Assembly (NCBI GenBank): GCA_044375555.1
Contig: JBILML010000001.1
Span: 124,001-188,000 of the forward strand
Length of the DNA: 64,000 bases
Origin: UBA967 sp044375555
GTDB lineage: Bacteria > Verrucomicrobiota > Verrucomicrobiia > Chthoniobacterales > Terrimicrobiaceae
Direction: 5' to 3'
Made by a program: the position numbers and the translations under genes. Numbering within the stretch: the first letter of the stretch is position 1; each line of letters begins with the position of its first letter. The notes below the pieces were generated by a model that did not search any database, had not been told where the DNA came from, and was given only the letters and a program-made list of their open reading frames with translations. Positions 34,440-43,070 of the stretch are shown one piece after another.

Positions 34440-34790
34440 TTAAGAATCGATTTTCACCTGCTTCGCGTCGCTCCACAGACCCTCAAGGTCGTAGAAGCTG
34501 CGTCGGGATTCGAGAAAGATGTGGCAAATGACATCGCCGTAATCGATCACGATCCACTGGCTCGCGGGGAAGCCATCGGCCGCAGTGGGACGGCGGTCGA
34601 TTTCATCGCGGGTTTTTTCACGGATGGCCGAGGAGATGGCTTTGAGCTGTGGCTCGGAGGAACCGGAGCAGATCAGAAAGAAGTCGGTGAAATCCGAGAC
34701 TCCCCGCATGTCCAGAAGAACGATGTCTCCCGCCTTTTTGTCTGCCGCTGCGGAGGCGCAGAGGTGGGCTGTTTTTTCAGAGTCGCTCAT
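34440..34790 (-). CDS. rsfS: Ribosomal silencing factor RsfS
   Basis: A 116-residue RsfS, which binds ribosomal protein uL14 and blocks subunit joining when nutrients are poor. The family pattern is seen in 'DIVLLDMRGVSDFTDFFLIC' (about residues 22-41), then 'GSSEPQLKAISSAI' and 'WIVIDYGDVICHIF'. The ATG at 34790 overlaps the end of nadD by 14 bases. The nadD-rsfS order is widely conserved. Confidence 0.95.
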   Translation of the reverse strand: MSDSEKTAHLCASAAADKKAGDIVLLDMRGVSDFTDFFLICSGSSEPQLKAISSAIREKTRDEIDRRPTAADGFPASQWIVIDYGDVICHIFLESRRSFYDLEGLWSDAKQVKIDS

Positions 34791-35355
34791 TCCGGTAGAG
34801 CCCGAGTCGCTGGATGATTTCGCATGTTTTGTCGGGGAGCAAATACCGCACAGAGAGTCCACGGGCAATGCGTTTCCTGATGTCCGTCGAGGAAATATCG
34901 ATGTGCCGGGTGACGACTTGGAACCCATGATTGGCCGGTGTGCCGCCACGGGCCAGCACCAGAAATGGCGCGAGTCGGCGCAGTTCCTCGATTTCCTTCC
35001 AAGTGGGCAAGGCGGCGAGATTGTCCTCACCGATGAAGTAAAAAAAATCCGCTTCGGGGTGCCGTTGGATCATCAATCGCACGGTATCCACGGCAAAGGA
35101 AATGCCCTCGCGGTTCACTTCGCAGTCATCCAAAGCAAATCGAGGTTCTTCGACGATCGCCGCGGCAACCATCTCGCAACGTGCATGGGCTGGGGCGGGG
35201 GGGTGATCGAGTTTGTGCGGGGAGACATTCGCCGGGATAAAAATGACCTTCTCGAGACCGAGTTGCTCCATCGCATCGCGCGCCAGGATGAGGTGCCCGT
35301 GGTGGATCGGGTCGAAGCTGCCCCCGAAGAGGCCGATTTTCTGGCGCGGATTCAT
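34777..35355 (-). CDS. nadD: Nicotinate-nucleotide adenylyltransferase
   Basis: A 192-residue NadD that adenylates nicotinic acid mononucleotide in NAD synthesis. It opens with 'IGLFGGSFDPIHHGHLILA', containing the GxFDPxHxGH nucleotide-binding motif, and later has 'FFYFIGEDNLAALPTWKE' and the C-terminal 'ISSTDIRKRIARG' (ISSTxIR motif). Starts at 35355 (MNPRQK) and 35370 (MAAVEMN) are both possible. The nearer one gives the more usual N-terminus. Upstream the nagZ gene runs divergently, with only about 23-38 bases between starts. Confidence 0.94.
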   Translation of the reverse strand: MNPRQKIGLFGGSFDPIHHGHLILARDAMEQLGLEKVIFIPANVSPHKLDHPPAPAHARCEMVAAAIVEEPRFALDDCEVNREGISFAVDTVRLMIQRHPEADFFYFIGEDNLAALPTWKEIEELRRLAPFLVLARGGTPANHGFQVVTRHIDISSTDIRKRIARGLSVRYLLPDKTCEIIQRLGLYRNERL

Positions 35356-35392
35356 TTCGACAGCCGCCATGAAATCTGGTTTTCCCCTGCAC

Positions 35393-36490
35393 ATGCCATC
35401 CCAAAATCCCGGCCAACTCATTCTCGTCGGCGTTCCCGGTGCCGAACTCGATCTCGATTCCGCCCGACTCTTCCGAAAAATCCAGCCCGGCGGGTTCATT
35501 CTTTTCGGTCGAAATATCCAGACTCCCGTGCAGCTTCGCAAACTCATCGATGACCTCCGCGACCTGAGCCATGTGGAGCCGATTATTACGATCGATCAGG
35601 AGGGTGGACGCGTTTCCCGCCTGAAGCTCATCGGCAGCGAGCCGCCAAATGCCCAGCAACTCCGCGACAAGGGAGACCTCGATTTGATCCGTCGCCACGG
35701 CGATATCACCGCGCGAGTTCTTCGTATTTTCGGATTCAACCTCGACCTCTGTCCCGTGCTCGACATTTCCTTCGACGACGAAGCTGACAACTCGCTTCGC
35801 GGCCGTTGCTACGGGCGCAGCGTCGCGGAAGTGAATGAAAAAGCCGGTGCCTTCAATGACGGACTCCGCGCCGCTGGCGTGCTCAGTTGCGGGAAGCACT
35901 TCCCCGGCTATGCCAGCGCGGGGCTCGATCCCCACCACGAACTTCCCCGCATCGAGCGTTCACTCGAACTCATGGAAGCCCACGAACTCGCCGTCTTCCG
36001 GCATTTCGCGCAATCCGTCGACAGCATGATGATTGGCCACATCGCCGTCTCCGGGCTCGACGCCATCAACCGCCCCGCCTCGCTTTCCCCCGTGATCATC
36101 CGCGACCTCCTGCGCCGCGACATGGGCTTCGAGGGTTTGGTCATGACCGACGACCTCGACATGGGCGCGATCTTGAACCACTACGGTTTCGACGAAACGA
36201 TGCGGCTCGGCATCGAGGCTGGGAACGACCTGCTGATGATTTGCCACCGCGTGGAGATGGCCGCCGCCGCGCAAAAAGCCATCGATCCCATGGGCAAAAA
36301 ACTCGACGAAGCCTTGGAGTCCGTCGCCCGCTGCAAGGCGAAACTCTCGCCGCCCACGCCGTTTTCGGTGGAAGCCTTCGAGGCGATCGATGCCGAAATT
36401 TACGCCCTCCGCGAAGCCGTGCTCGGCGAGGAGCAGGCCAAACACCGGAGCCCCGAAGACGGCAAACGCTCGCCTGTGGAGATCTACTGA
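35393..36490 (+). CDS. nagZ: GH3 beta-N-acetylhexosaminidase, NagZ-like
   Basis: A 365-residue glycoside hydrolase family 3 protein. Seen are 'GFILFGRNIQTPVQLRKLI', 'IITIDQEGGRVSRL' and the NagZ-type loop 'GKHFPGYASAGLDPHHELP' (K168-H169 region), which carries the catalytic His/Asp pair, and the nucleophile in 'VMTDDLDMGA' (D253/D254). NagZ removes GlcNAc from muropeptides in peptidoglycan recycling. No signal peptide is present, in line with a cytosolic enzyme. A longer in-frame reading to 35213 overlaps nadD and is rejected. The ATG at 35393 begins with the conserved fold's first strand shortly after. Confidence 0.92.
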   Translation: MPSQNPGQLILVGVPGAELDLDSARLFRKIQPGGFILFGRNIQTPVQLRKLIDDLRDLSHVEPIITIDQEGGRVSRLKLIGSEPPNAQQLRDKGDLDLIRRHGDITARVLRIFGFNLDLCPVLDISFDDEADNSLRGRCYGRSVAEVNEKAGAFNDGLRAAGVLSCGKHFPGYASAGLDPHHELPRIERSLELMEAHELAVFRHFAQSVDSMMIGHIAVSGLDAINRPASLSPVIIRDLLRRDMGFEGLVMTDDLDMGAILNHYGFDETMRLGIEAGNDLLMICHRVEMAAAAQKAIDPMGKKLDEALESVARCKAKLSPPTPFSVEAFEAIDAEIYALREAVLGEEQAKHRSPEDGKRSPVEIY

Positions 36491-36527
36491 GCCTCCCGCG
36501 GCGAACCCGTGTGAGGAAGGAATCTCC

Positions 36528-36555
36528 TCGCCGAAGGGATGGGCGCGGCTAGGTT
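36528..36555 (+). promoter_or_regulatory. Putative promoter of the spermidine-synthase-like gene
   Basis: TCGCCG (36528-36533), 16 bases, TAGGTT (36550-36555), then seven bases to the ATG at 36563. It supports the shorter start. Confidence 0.35.
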
Positions 36556-36562
36556 GGCCGGC

Positions 36563-37234
36563 ATGATTCCATTTCGAAATCTTGCCGAGACTCGAACGCC
36601 CGACGGCTCCCGATTTTCCCTTCACGAGCATGACGGGGAGTATTTTCTTAAACTGAATGGACGCCAACTCATGGGCTCGAACTCGACGGTTTCGGAGCTT
36701 CTTTTGGCCGACCTCGCTTGCAAATTCCACAGCACTGTCGAACGACCCACGATCCTGATTGGGGGTCTGGGACTGGGATTCAGCCTGCGGCGAGTTCTCG
36801 AAATTTCGGGGCCCAAAGCCCTGGCTCAGGTTTCGGAATTGCTTCCTGATGTGGTCGCCTGGAATCGCGAGTTTCTCCAAGGACTCAACGGCAAGTTGCT
36901 CGATGATCGTCGGGTGGAGGTCCTGACTCGCGATGTCTTCGATTGCATCAAAAATGGACCGGGCCGTTACGATGCCATTCTTCTGGATGTGGATAATGGG
37001 CCGACTTCCTTTGTGCAGGAGAAAAATTCGCGCCTTTATAGCGGCAAGGGGCTCACCATGATTCGCCGTTCGCTGAGGCCTGGTGGTCGCGTCGCGTTCT
37101 GGTCCGCCGAGCCGGAGCCGTTATTTCTAAATAGCCTTTCGAGGGCGGGATTCCGCGCGGAGGAGTTTGAAGCCAAATCCCACGAACGCGCAAAACGGGC
37201 CGCTCACCGCATCTATGTCGGCACAGTCGCGTGA
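36563..37234 (+). CDS. Spermidine-synthase-like methyltransferase-fold protein
   Basis: A 223-residue protein with a Rossmann methyltransferase fold of the spermidine-synthase-like group. The glycine-rich motif is 'ILIGGLGLGFSLRRVLE' (about residues 62-78), followed by 'VSELLPDVVAWNREFL', and 'YDAILLDVDNGPTSFV' for the acidic post-motif. It lacks clear polyamine-site residues, so it may be a methyltransferase of another sort. An earlier in-frame ATG at 36539 exists, but a promoter-like pair ending at 36555 favours 36563. It converges with purC. Confidence 0.75.
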   Translation: MIPFRNLAETRTPDGSRFSLHEHDGEYFLKLNGRQLMGSNSTVSELLLADLACKFHSTVERPTILIGGLGLGFSLRRVLEISGPKALAQVSELLPDVVAWNREFLQGLNGKLLDDRRVEVLTRDVFDCIKNGPGRYDAILLDVDNGPTSFVQEKNSRLYSGKGLTMIRRSLRPGGRVAFWSAEPEPLFLNSLSRAGFRAEEFEAKSHERAKRAAHRIYVGTVA

Positions 37235-37251
37235 TAATTCCGGAGCGGGAA

Positions 37252-38133
37252 TCAGGGGAGTTTCAGGCCGGTGAGTTGTTCGAAGGCTTCGATGTATTTG
37301 GCTGAGGTTTTTTCAGCGACATCGGCAGGAAGCTCGGGCGCGGGCGGGGTTTTGTCCCAGTCCAATGTCTCGAGATAATCGCGCACGAATTGCTTGTCGT
37401 AGCTCGGGGGATTCGAGCCGGGATTCCAAGAGTTGGCCGGCCAGAAGCGCGAAGAATCGGGCGTGAGGCATTCATCGATCAGGATCAACTCGCCATCGGC
37501 TAGGCCGAATTCGAATTTGGTGTCGGCGATGAGGATTCCGGCTCGCGAGGCGTGGGCGCAACCGTGCTCGTAGAGGTCGATCGTGAGGTCGCGGACTTGG
37601 ATGGCGAGTTCGTCTCCGAGGATCCGGCGGCATTCCTTCCAGGTGATGTTTTCGTCATGTCCGCTCTCGGCTTTTGTGGAAGGAGTGAAAAGTGGGGCGG
37701 GGAGTTTGGCGGATTGCAGGAGGCCGGTGGGAACCTCGTGTCCACCAACCGTTCCGGCGGTCAGGTATTCCTTCCAACCCGAACCGGCAATGTGGCCGCG
37801 GGCGACGCATTCGACGGGGAGGGGATTGGCTTTTCGAACGAGCATCGAGCGGTTGCGGAGTTGCGCCTCGAAGGGGTGAAGCACGGCGGGGAAGGCCTCG
37901 AATCGCGCGGTGAGGAAGTGGTTGGGGACAAAATCCAGCACGCCATACCAGAAGGCGGTCATCTGGGTGAGGACTTCGCCTTTGCGCGGGATGCCGGTCG
38001 GCAGGATGCAGTCAAATGCTGAGATGCGGTCCGTCGCAACGATCAATAGGGAATCGCCGAGGTCGAAAACCTCGCGCACTTTTCCGCTTCGGAGTTTCGG
38101 GATGCCGGGGAGGTTGCATTCAAGAAGGGTCAT
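37252..38133 (-). CDS. purC: Phosphoribosylaminoimidazole-succinocarboxamide synthase
   Basis: A 293-residue SAICAR synthetase, the ATP-dependent step that joins aspartate to CAIR in purine synthesis. Seen are 'GKVREVFDLGDSLLIVATDR', 'NPLPVECVARGHIAGSGWKEY', split over residues 103-123, and 'DTKFEFGLADGELILIDE' with its metal-binding acids, then 'SRFWPA'. It is the longer eukaryote-like form (about 290 residues) rather than the 237-residue E. coli type. It is a single gene without other pur genes next to it. Confidence 0.95.
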   Translation of the reverse strand: MTLLECNLPGIPKLRSGKVREVFDLGDSLLIVATDRISAFDCILPTGIPRKGEVLTQMTAFWYGVLDFVPNHFLTARFEAFPAVLHPFEAQLRNRSMLVRKANPLPVECVARGHIAGSGWKEYLTAGTVGGHEVPTGLLQSAKLPAPLFTPSTKAESGHDENITWKECRRILGDELAIQVRDLTIDLYEHGCAHASRAGILIADTKFEFGLADGELILIDECLTPDSSRFWPANSWNPGSNPPSYDKQFVRDYLETLDWDKTPPAPELPADVAEKTSAKYIEAFEQLTGLKLP

Positions 38134-38154
38134 AGGAAGAAAATCAATTCCGGC

Positions 38155-39483
38155 TCAAGGCTCGGGGTTGGATTTGATGAAATTGTGGAACCATTGGCCA
38201 GCGGGTTCGATTTGGAGGCTCATGGATTTTTTGTCGAGATGGGTGAGGCCGAAATTTGCGGCGTAGCCTTCCGCCCACTCGTAGTTGTCGATCAGCGTCC
38301 AGGGGAAGTAGCCGCGAATGTCGACGCCGTCATTCATCGCGCGGCGCATCTGGTTCACATGCTCGCGGAAGTAGCGGATTTTTTTCTGCTCGCTCTGGGT
38401 GCCGATGCCGTTTTCGGAAATCACAATCGGTTTGCCGTAGCGTTTGGAAACGGTCGTGAGCACGGAGTGCAGGCCCTCGGGATCGATGAGCCAGCCGTTC
38501 TGCGTGTAGTTCGAGCTGAGCTCGCCTTGGGGCCGGAGGATGAAGCGGCGGGCGGAGGCGACTTGCGAGTAGTAGTAATTCACGCCAATGAGGTCCATCG
38601 CATCGGCCGAGCGGTCAAGGTGGTCGAAATTCTGCCTCTGCATCATGTTGTAGACGAATCCGGTCGGGTCTTGCAGGTGGCTGCGTTGCCAGTTTGGGAG
38701 CGAGTAAATGCCCATCACGAGAGCGCTGGGCTCTTTTTCATGAATGATGCGGGAGGCCTCGCGGAACATGCGGACGGAGACCGTGGTCGCCTTCTTGAGC
38801 GCGCCTGGTGTGACCAGCAAGCCGGGGGGCCAGTGGCCGCCGAAATATCCGATGTAGAGGGCGCCGTTGGGTTCGTTTTGCGGCACCCAAATCCTCACAT
38901 CCGGTGAGAGGGCGTCCACCATTTTGGTGACATATTCCTTCCAGCGCGTTTCGACATCCGGATGCAGGAAATTCGAGCGGGATTTGTTTTTGGTGTCGTA
39001 GAGCCAGGACGGGAAAGTGAAATGCCAGAGTGTCACGATCGGCTCGATTCCGGCGGCTTTCAGCTTGCGCGCCATCGTGGCGTATTGACGGATCGCTGCC
39101 TCATTGAAGACGCCGGGTTGCGGTTCCACACGGCCCCATTCGATGCCGAAGCGGTAGTGGTTCACGCCGATTTTTTTCAAAGCGGCGATGTCTTTATCGA
39201 ACCGGCTCCACGAGAAAGTGGCCTCCTCGCCGCGCGGCGGGATGTGGCCTTCTTCGGCGAAAATGTCCCAGTCCGTCTTGAAATAAAATGGCGAGTCTTT
39301 CGGGAGACCGCGGTCCTCGTTTTGGTAGCTTGCGGTCGAGGTGCCCCACCAGAATTTGCCGGTCTTGATCGGACGAGAGGTCGCGGCGGAGGGTTTTTGG
39401 TAGGGCTTCGGAGGCATCACGCACCCTGCGAGCGCGGCGGCCAAGGCAAGCACCGCGAGACGGGAAATCGGATTGAGCATCAT
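38155..39483 (-). CDS. GH1 family glycoside hydrolase, predicted lipoprotein
   Basis: A 442-residue GH1 beta-glycosidase with an N-terminal lipoprotein signal ('LAVLALAAALAGC' with the lipid-accepting Cys near residue 19). The acid/base glutamate is in 'WVPQNEPNG' and the nucleophile in 'IVISENGIGT'. Further GH1 features are 'FWWGTSTASYQNE', 'HYRFGIEWGRVEP' and 'GYFPWTLIDNYEWAEGY'. Most GH1 enzymes are cytosolic, so a membrane-anchored one suggests cleavage of glycosides outside the cytoplasm. The start at 39483 forms one edge of a palindrome with the divergent gene. Confidence 0.92.
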   Translation of the reverse strand: MMLNPISRLAVLALAAALAGCVMPPKPYQKPSAATSRPIKTGKFWWGTSTASYQNEDRGLPKDSPFYFKTDWDIFAEEGHIPPRGEEATFSWSRFDKDIAALKKIGVNHYRFGIEWGRVEPQPGVFNEAAIRQYATMARKLKAAGIEPIVTLWHFTFPSWLYDTKNKSRSNFLHPDVETRWKEYVTKMVDALSPDVRIWVPQNEPNGALYIGYFGGHWPPGLLVTPGALKKATTVSVRMFREASRIIHEKEPSALVMGIYSLPNWQRSHLQDPTGFVYNMMQRQNFDHLDRSADAMDLIGVNYYYSQVASARRFILRPQGELSSNYTQNGWLIDPEGLHSVLTTVSKRYGKPIVISENGIGTQSEQKKIRYFREHVNQMRRAMNDGVDIRGYFPWTLIDNYEWAEGYAANFGLTHLDKKSMSLQIEPAGQWFHNFIKSNPEP

Positions 39484-39500
39484 GGGGCGAGGCTTATAGT
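39473..39500 (+). promoter_or_regulatory. Putative promoter of the 301-residue secreted protein gene
   Basis: TTGAGC (39473-39478), 16 bases, TATAGT (39495-39500), then eight bases to the ATG at 39509. The -10 region overlaps that of the opposite promoter. Confidence 0.5.
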
Positions 39501-39511
39501 TTCGCCCCATG
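39481..39511. repeat. Palindrome with a start codon at each end
   Basis: CATGGGGCGA (39481-39490) and TCGCCCCATG (39502-39511) are exact 10-bp reverse complements around an 11-base centre. The left edge is the start codon of the GH1 gene on the minus strand and the right edge is the start codon of the plus-strand gene. The centre holds both -10 hexamers. Confidence 0.75.
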
Positions 39512-39521
39512 ATGCCTTCAA
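39493..39521 (-). promoter_or_regulatory. Putative promoter of the GH1 lipoprotein gene
   Basis: On the minus strand TTGAAG, 17 bases, TATAAG, then nine bases to the ATG at 39483. It is among the best -10 matches of the window. Confidence 0.55.
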
Positions 39522-40414
39522 TGTCGAAATGGGTTCTGCCCGCTGTCTGTCTTTTCTCGGTTGCCGCGCATGCCGCGACGGAGGGTTTTGCGGAGCCGGA
39601 TACGGTGCTTCTCAAGGACGGTTCGAGTCAAAAGGGAGTCATCGTTCGGAATACCTCGAAGGAGGTCTGGCTGCAGAACCGCTATTCGATCCAGCAATTT
39701 CCAAAGTCCGAGATCGTCCGCATCCGCGACCAGGCGGATATCGGTCTCGAGTTTACCAAAGCGAATACTCCCGGCGACCTGCCCGCGTGGCGTGTGATGG
39801 TGAATGACCTTCGCAACAACGACGCCATCAAGTCCCTCGAGCAAATCCCCGCCACGCACATCGACAACGGGTATTTAAAAAACATCCCGTATCTCTCCTT
39901 CCGCATCAATGAACTCGTGGAGATGAATATCTACGGAGATCCTGACGATCCGGCGGCGGTGGAGTTTGGCGTTTACGGACGACTGGCATCGCATGACAAG
40001 ACCCGCCGAGTTCTTCGCAGTTTCCTGGCCGGCTTCCTGTCGAGCCGCAAGGAAGTCCAAGCGATCTATGCGATTTCCTTCAACGGTGGGCAGGAATGTC
40101 TGGAAGACTTTTGCATCAAAATCACCCCGGCCAGCGCGCCAGATGCCTATGGCGGGTGGTGGATCAGCCTCTACAACCCGAAAAAACTCGAAGGCGCCCG
40201 GCTCGATGACGCTGCCTACGCGAAGCTCACGAGACCATTTGGCCGAATCGTTGATTCCAGTGGACGCGTGAAGCGCGACACCTGGTCGATCGAGGATTTG
40301 AATCTCACGCGTCGTTCCTTGGGAGTCGCAAATCAAGCGACTGCCTTGGTGCGGGGATTTTTCCGCGATGCCCAAGGGCAGTTTCGCCCGCTGACATACA
40401 ATCAAAACAAATAG
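39509..40414 (+). CDS. Secreted protein of unknown function, 301 residues
   Basis: A protein with an N-terminal signal peptide (cleavage near 'AAHAA', residue 22 or so). Early in the mature part there is an SH3-like strand pattern 'DTVLLKDGSSQKGVIV' and 'EVWLQNRYSIQQFPKSEI', a type seen in many verrucomicrobial secreted proteins. The rest is a mixed domain with two cysteines ('GGQECLEDFC') that could form a disulfide. No catalytic motif is recognised. It is divergent from the GH1 gene and ends at a good terminator. Confidence 0.75.
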   Translation: MMPSMSKWVLPAVCLFSVAAHAATEGFAEPDTVLLKDGSSQKGVIVRNTSKEVWLQNRYSIQQFPKSEIVRIRDQADIGLEFTKANTPGDLPAWRVMVNDLRNNDAIKSLEQIPATHIDNGYLKNIPYLSFRINELVEMNIYGDPDDPAAVEFGVYGRLASHDKTRRVLRSFLAGFLSSRKEVQAIYAISFNGGQECLEDFCIKITPASAPDAYGGWWISLYNPKKLEGARLDDAAYAKLTRPFGRIVDSSGRVKRDTWSIEDLNLTRRSLGVANQATALVRGFFRDAQGQFRPLTYNQNK

Positions 40415-40415
40415 T

Positions 40416-40440
40416 CTCCGGATTTTTTCTGGAGGTTTTT
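40416..40440 (+). terminator. Rho-independent terminator
   Basis: The stem CTCCGGA/TCTGGAG (7 bp with one G-U) around a T5 loop is followed by GTTTTT. It starts one base after the stop codon of the preceding gene. Confidence 0.75.
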
Positions 40441-40469
40441 AGGGAGCGTGGATAAGCCTACCGAGCATC

Positions 40470-41087
40470 ATGTCATCCGACCCGCGCGCCCAACTCTCCG
40501 AATCCCTCCTCAATCTTGATGCAGAAACCTCCGGAGAACTCGGCGACAAGGTTCAGCAAGTCCGTGCGGAGCTGGAAAGCCTCAAGCAAAAACAAGAAGA
40601 GATCGAACGCGAGAAGTCTCGTCTGGAAGAGCTGAAGCGTCGGCAAGACTCGCTTGAGCAGGGGCGCACCGAGATGCTCGATAAGCTCACGCGGGCTCTG
40701 GTGGTCGTTCAACGCGAAATCGAAGAGTCGCAGAAACGCGTGGAGCAGATGCACTCGATTTACAATTCCTTCACCCAGCACCTTCACCAAATTGATTCGA
40801 TCAACTCGCGCGGTTGGATGCCCCAAGACCTCCCGCGCGAACTCAGCAAGGCGCTTAGTTCTGTCGAAGACGCCCGCTCGGAATACATCAAGGCCCAAGC
40901 CAAACTCTCCGTGGACACCTCCGGCGAGGTTTCCTTGCCCATGCAGGACATGGATTACCAACTCGCTGAAGAGGAGCGCGGATTTTCCTATTGGCTGAAA
41001 AGCGGATTCGCTTTCACCCTGCCGATCCAGGCGATCGCCTTGGTGGCCCTCCTCGTTTACATCTGGTCTGTCACATCCGGTCGTTAA
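40470..41087 (+). CDS. Tail-anchored coiled-coil protein
   Basis: A 205-residue protein with a long, very charged coiled coil (about residues 18-120, such as 'LESLKQKQEEIEREKSRLEE') and a single hydrophobic helix near the C-terminus ('FTLPIQAIALVALLVYIW', about 184-201), so it would be anchored by its tail with the coil in the cytosol. The family is not recognised. It is followed after three bases by a smaller protein of the same design, so the two may form a complex. Confidence 0.75.
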   Translation: MSSDPRAQLSESLLNLDAETSGELGDKVQQVRAELESLKQKQEEIEREKSRLEELKRRQDSLEQGRTEMLDKLTRALVVVQREIEESQKRVEQMHSIYNSFTQHLHQIDSINSRGWMPQDLPRELSKALSSVEDARSEYIKAQAKLSVDTSGEVSLPMQDMDYQLAEEERGFSYWLKSGFAFTLPIQAIALVALLVYIWSVTSGR

Positions 41088-41090
41088 GAC

Positions 41091-41432
41091 ATGTCGCTGA
41101 AAAAACTTTCCTCATCTACAAAAGTCACCGACGCCCAGCGTCAATTGGACAAAGCGCAACTCGAGCTCAAAAAGCGTGAGGTCGAGCTGAACCGGTTGTT
41201 GGTGAAAATTCCCAAGCAGATCGAGAAAGAGAAAAAGACGAAACTCAATGTTGAGCTCACAGCACCCTCGATTTCTCTCGGTGGCGCGAGGGTTTCCCGG
41301 AGCCCTCAGCCGATGCGACGCGGCAAGACCCGTCTGAGCAAGGATCTCAACGCGGCCCGGTTCAAATTCCTCGCTCTTTGCCTGATTCTTCTGACCATTT
41401 TGGTGATGCTTTGGCGGTCGATTCCGTCCTGA
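41091..41432 (+). CDS. Small tail-anchored coiled-coil protein
   Basis: A 113-residue protein: a helical charged part (residues 8-50, 'LDKAQLELKKREVELNRLL'), a basic linker, and a C-terminal membrane helix ('FLALCLILLTILVMLW'). It repeats the design of the upstream gene and is probably co-transcribed with it. It converges end to end with a minus-strand membrane protein gene, with no spacer. Function unknown. Confidence 0.7.
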   Translation: MSLKKLSSSTKVTDAQRQLDKAQLELKKREVELNRLLVKIPKQIEKEKKTKLNVELTAPSISLGGARVSRSPQPMRRGKTRLSKDLNAARFKFLALCLILLTILVMLWRSIPS

Positions 41433-43070
41433 TTATTCGGGCACTTTGACCGGTTGGGACTGGCCGGTTGGCAGCACCCATTTCGCTCCGATTTCTTTGG
41501 CAGCCTCGATCCAGCCAGCTTCGAGAGCGAGGACTTGGCGGAGTTTCGCGAGCTTTTCCCGGTAATCGAGTCCGTGACTCCACAAATGCCCCTCGTAGCC
41601 GCAAACCACCGGCCGCCCCAGAAGAATGACGGGATGGTTGAATCGGGGTTCAACAGCAATCCGGTCTAGCGCGGGAACATCCTGGAACGCGATGCGGGTC
41701 GCCGCCAATTCCTCGCGCGAGGCGAGGTCGTAGCCATGTCGGCGGTCCAGCCCGCCGACGAGGGACACGGCGCCAGAGAAAAACAGCAACACGCAAAGCG
41801 TGGCTCTTGGAATCGAGGGGAGTGGCTTCAAGACTAAGCTCCAGATCATGGGCGCCGCCACCAGCCAGGCCCAGATGAGGAGCTTCGTGTTGTCCCACTC
41901 CCACGGAGCGAACGCGACGAGAAAGCACAGGATGAAGACCCCCATCGAGACCACGCCAAAGGCCCGAGACTCCGGGTTTCCACGAACAATCGCCTTCCAG
42001 AAAAAGAAGGGAGTCATGACGAGAAGGATTCCGAAATTGAGAGCCCAAAATTTCCAGCCGTCGTCTCCCTGCATCCAACCGGGCAGCCACCGCAGACCGG
42101 AGGCCGCGGAGAATCCTCCCGTAACGAACCACACTCCGAGCGTCGCCGGCGGAACTGCCAAGGCGACAAATCCCAGAAGCCTCCACCTCGAGGAGGGCTG
42201 GAACACGAAAATGGAGGCAAGCGTGAGGCTCAGGAAGAGAAAGCTGTGAACGCTGAAAAGCGGCATCGAGACATAAAGGAGGAATTGCAAAATGCGCGGG
42301 ACGCCCGAGCTGGTTCCAAAAAAATCCTCCCGCCAGCAACGGAGCAGGAGCAAGCCGGCCGGCAAGGCGAACAGCATCCCGCGTTGAGGCACGACCATCG
42401 TGAGGAAGAGATTTTTCCAAGCTGCGCCGGTTTGATAGTCCTCGATTTGGCCGGACTGGAACACGGCGAATCCGAGAAGGCCGCCGTTGAAGAGCAACGC
42501 CGCAAGGGCAAACGCGCCACCCCATCGCCAGAGCGCCCAGGCGGACAGGGCCGCGCCCGCCAAACCAGTCCAGATCAAGCCGCGCTCGAGTGGCATTCCT
42601 GCGAGACAAAGGAGGCTATTGAAAAAATCGGCACCGATCGGGTAGGTGAGGGGAACTCCGGAGAGGATCGGGCTTTCCGGCCAGAACGGGGCCCCTTCGG
42701 CAAAGTAGCGAATGAATTGAATGTGCAGGGAGAGGTCGCCGAGGTTGTTCGGTGAGAGGATTCGCCAGGAATTTCCTACAGTGTAAAAAAGCCACGCGAA
42801 GGCGCGGAACGAGGCGATGCCGAAGACTGCGAGCATCAGGATATCCCAAGCGCTGAGGGGGGGTCGGTTCGGGTCGCGGCTGAAGAGATAGGCAAGGATG
42901 CCCGCGAGCGCGCCGCTTCCCAGCGATAACATCGCGCCAGGCTGGGTGATTCCTTTTGTGGAAAAAGCGCAGGCGATTCCCGTCACCACCGCGATCGAAG
43001 TGGCAACGAGCAACCCGGTGGCGGCACGGGAGAGAATGTCCCCGGGTGAGGAGCGGCCTAGAGGCATCAC
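41433..43070 (-). CDS. Polytopic membrane protein, GT-C-like
   Basis: A 545-residue protein with about 12 membrane helices and a soluble C-terminal part of about 100 residues ('CGYEGHLWSHGLDYREKLAK'). The layout, with many helices and a periplasmic tail, is like GT-C fold glycosyltransferases or related envelope sugar proteins. A loop 'LSLHIQFIRYFAEGAPFW' with acidic residues before it ('NNLGDLS') could hold the active site. No family can be named with certainty. Its start overlaps the stop of the Agl23-type gene by ATGA, so the two are probably partners. Confidence 0.7.
   Translation of the reverse strand: MMPLGRSSPGDILSRAATGLLVATSIAVVTGIACAFSTKGITQPGAMLSLGSGALAGILAYLFSRDPNRPPLSAWDILMLAVFGIASFRAFAWLFYTVGNSWRILSPNNLGDLSLHIQFIRYFAEGAPFWPESPILSGVPLTYPIGADFFNSLLCLAGMPLERGLIWTGLAGAALSAWALWRWGGAFALAALLFNGGLLGFAVFQSGQIEDYQTGAAWKNLFLTMVVPQRGMLFALPAGLLLLRCWREDFFGTSSGVPRILQFLLYVSMPLFSVHSFLFLSLTLASIFVFQPSSRWRLLGFVALAVPPATLGVWFVTGGFSAASGLRWLPGWMQGDDGWKFWALNFGILLVMTPFFFWKAIVRGNPESRAFGVVSMGVFILCFLVAFAPWEWDNTKLLIWAWLVAAPMIWSLVLKPLPSIPRATLCVLLFFSGAVSLVGGLDRRHGYDLASREELAATRIAFQDVPALDRIAVEPRFNHPVILLGRPVVCGYEGHLWSHGLDYREKLAKLRQVLALEAGWIEAAKEIGAKWVLPTGQSQPVKVPE

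Noticed and set aside
35213..35392. Longer start for the NagZ-like protein
   Set aside because: The extra 60 residues are antisense to nadD and do not look like a signal or domain.
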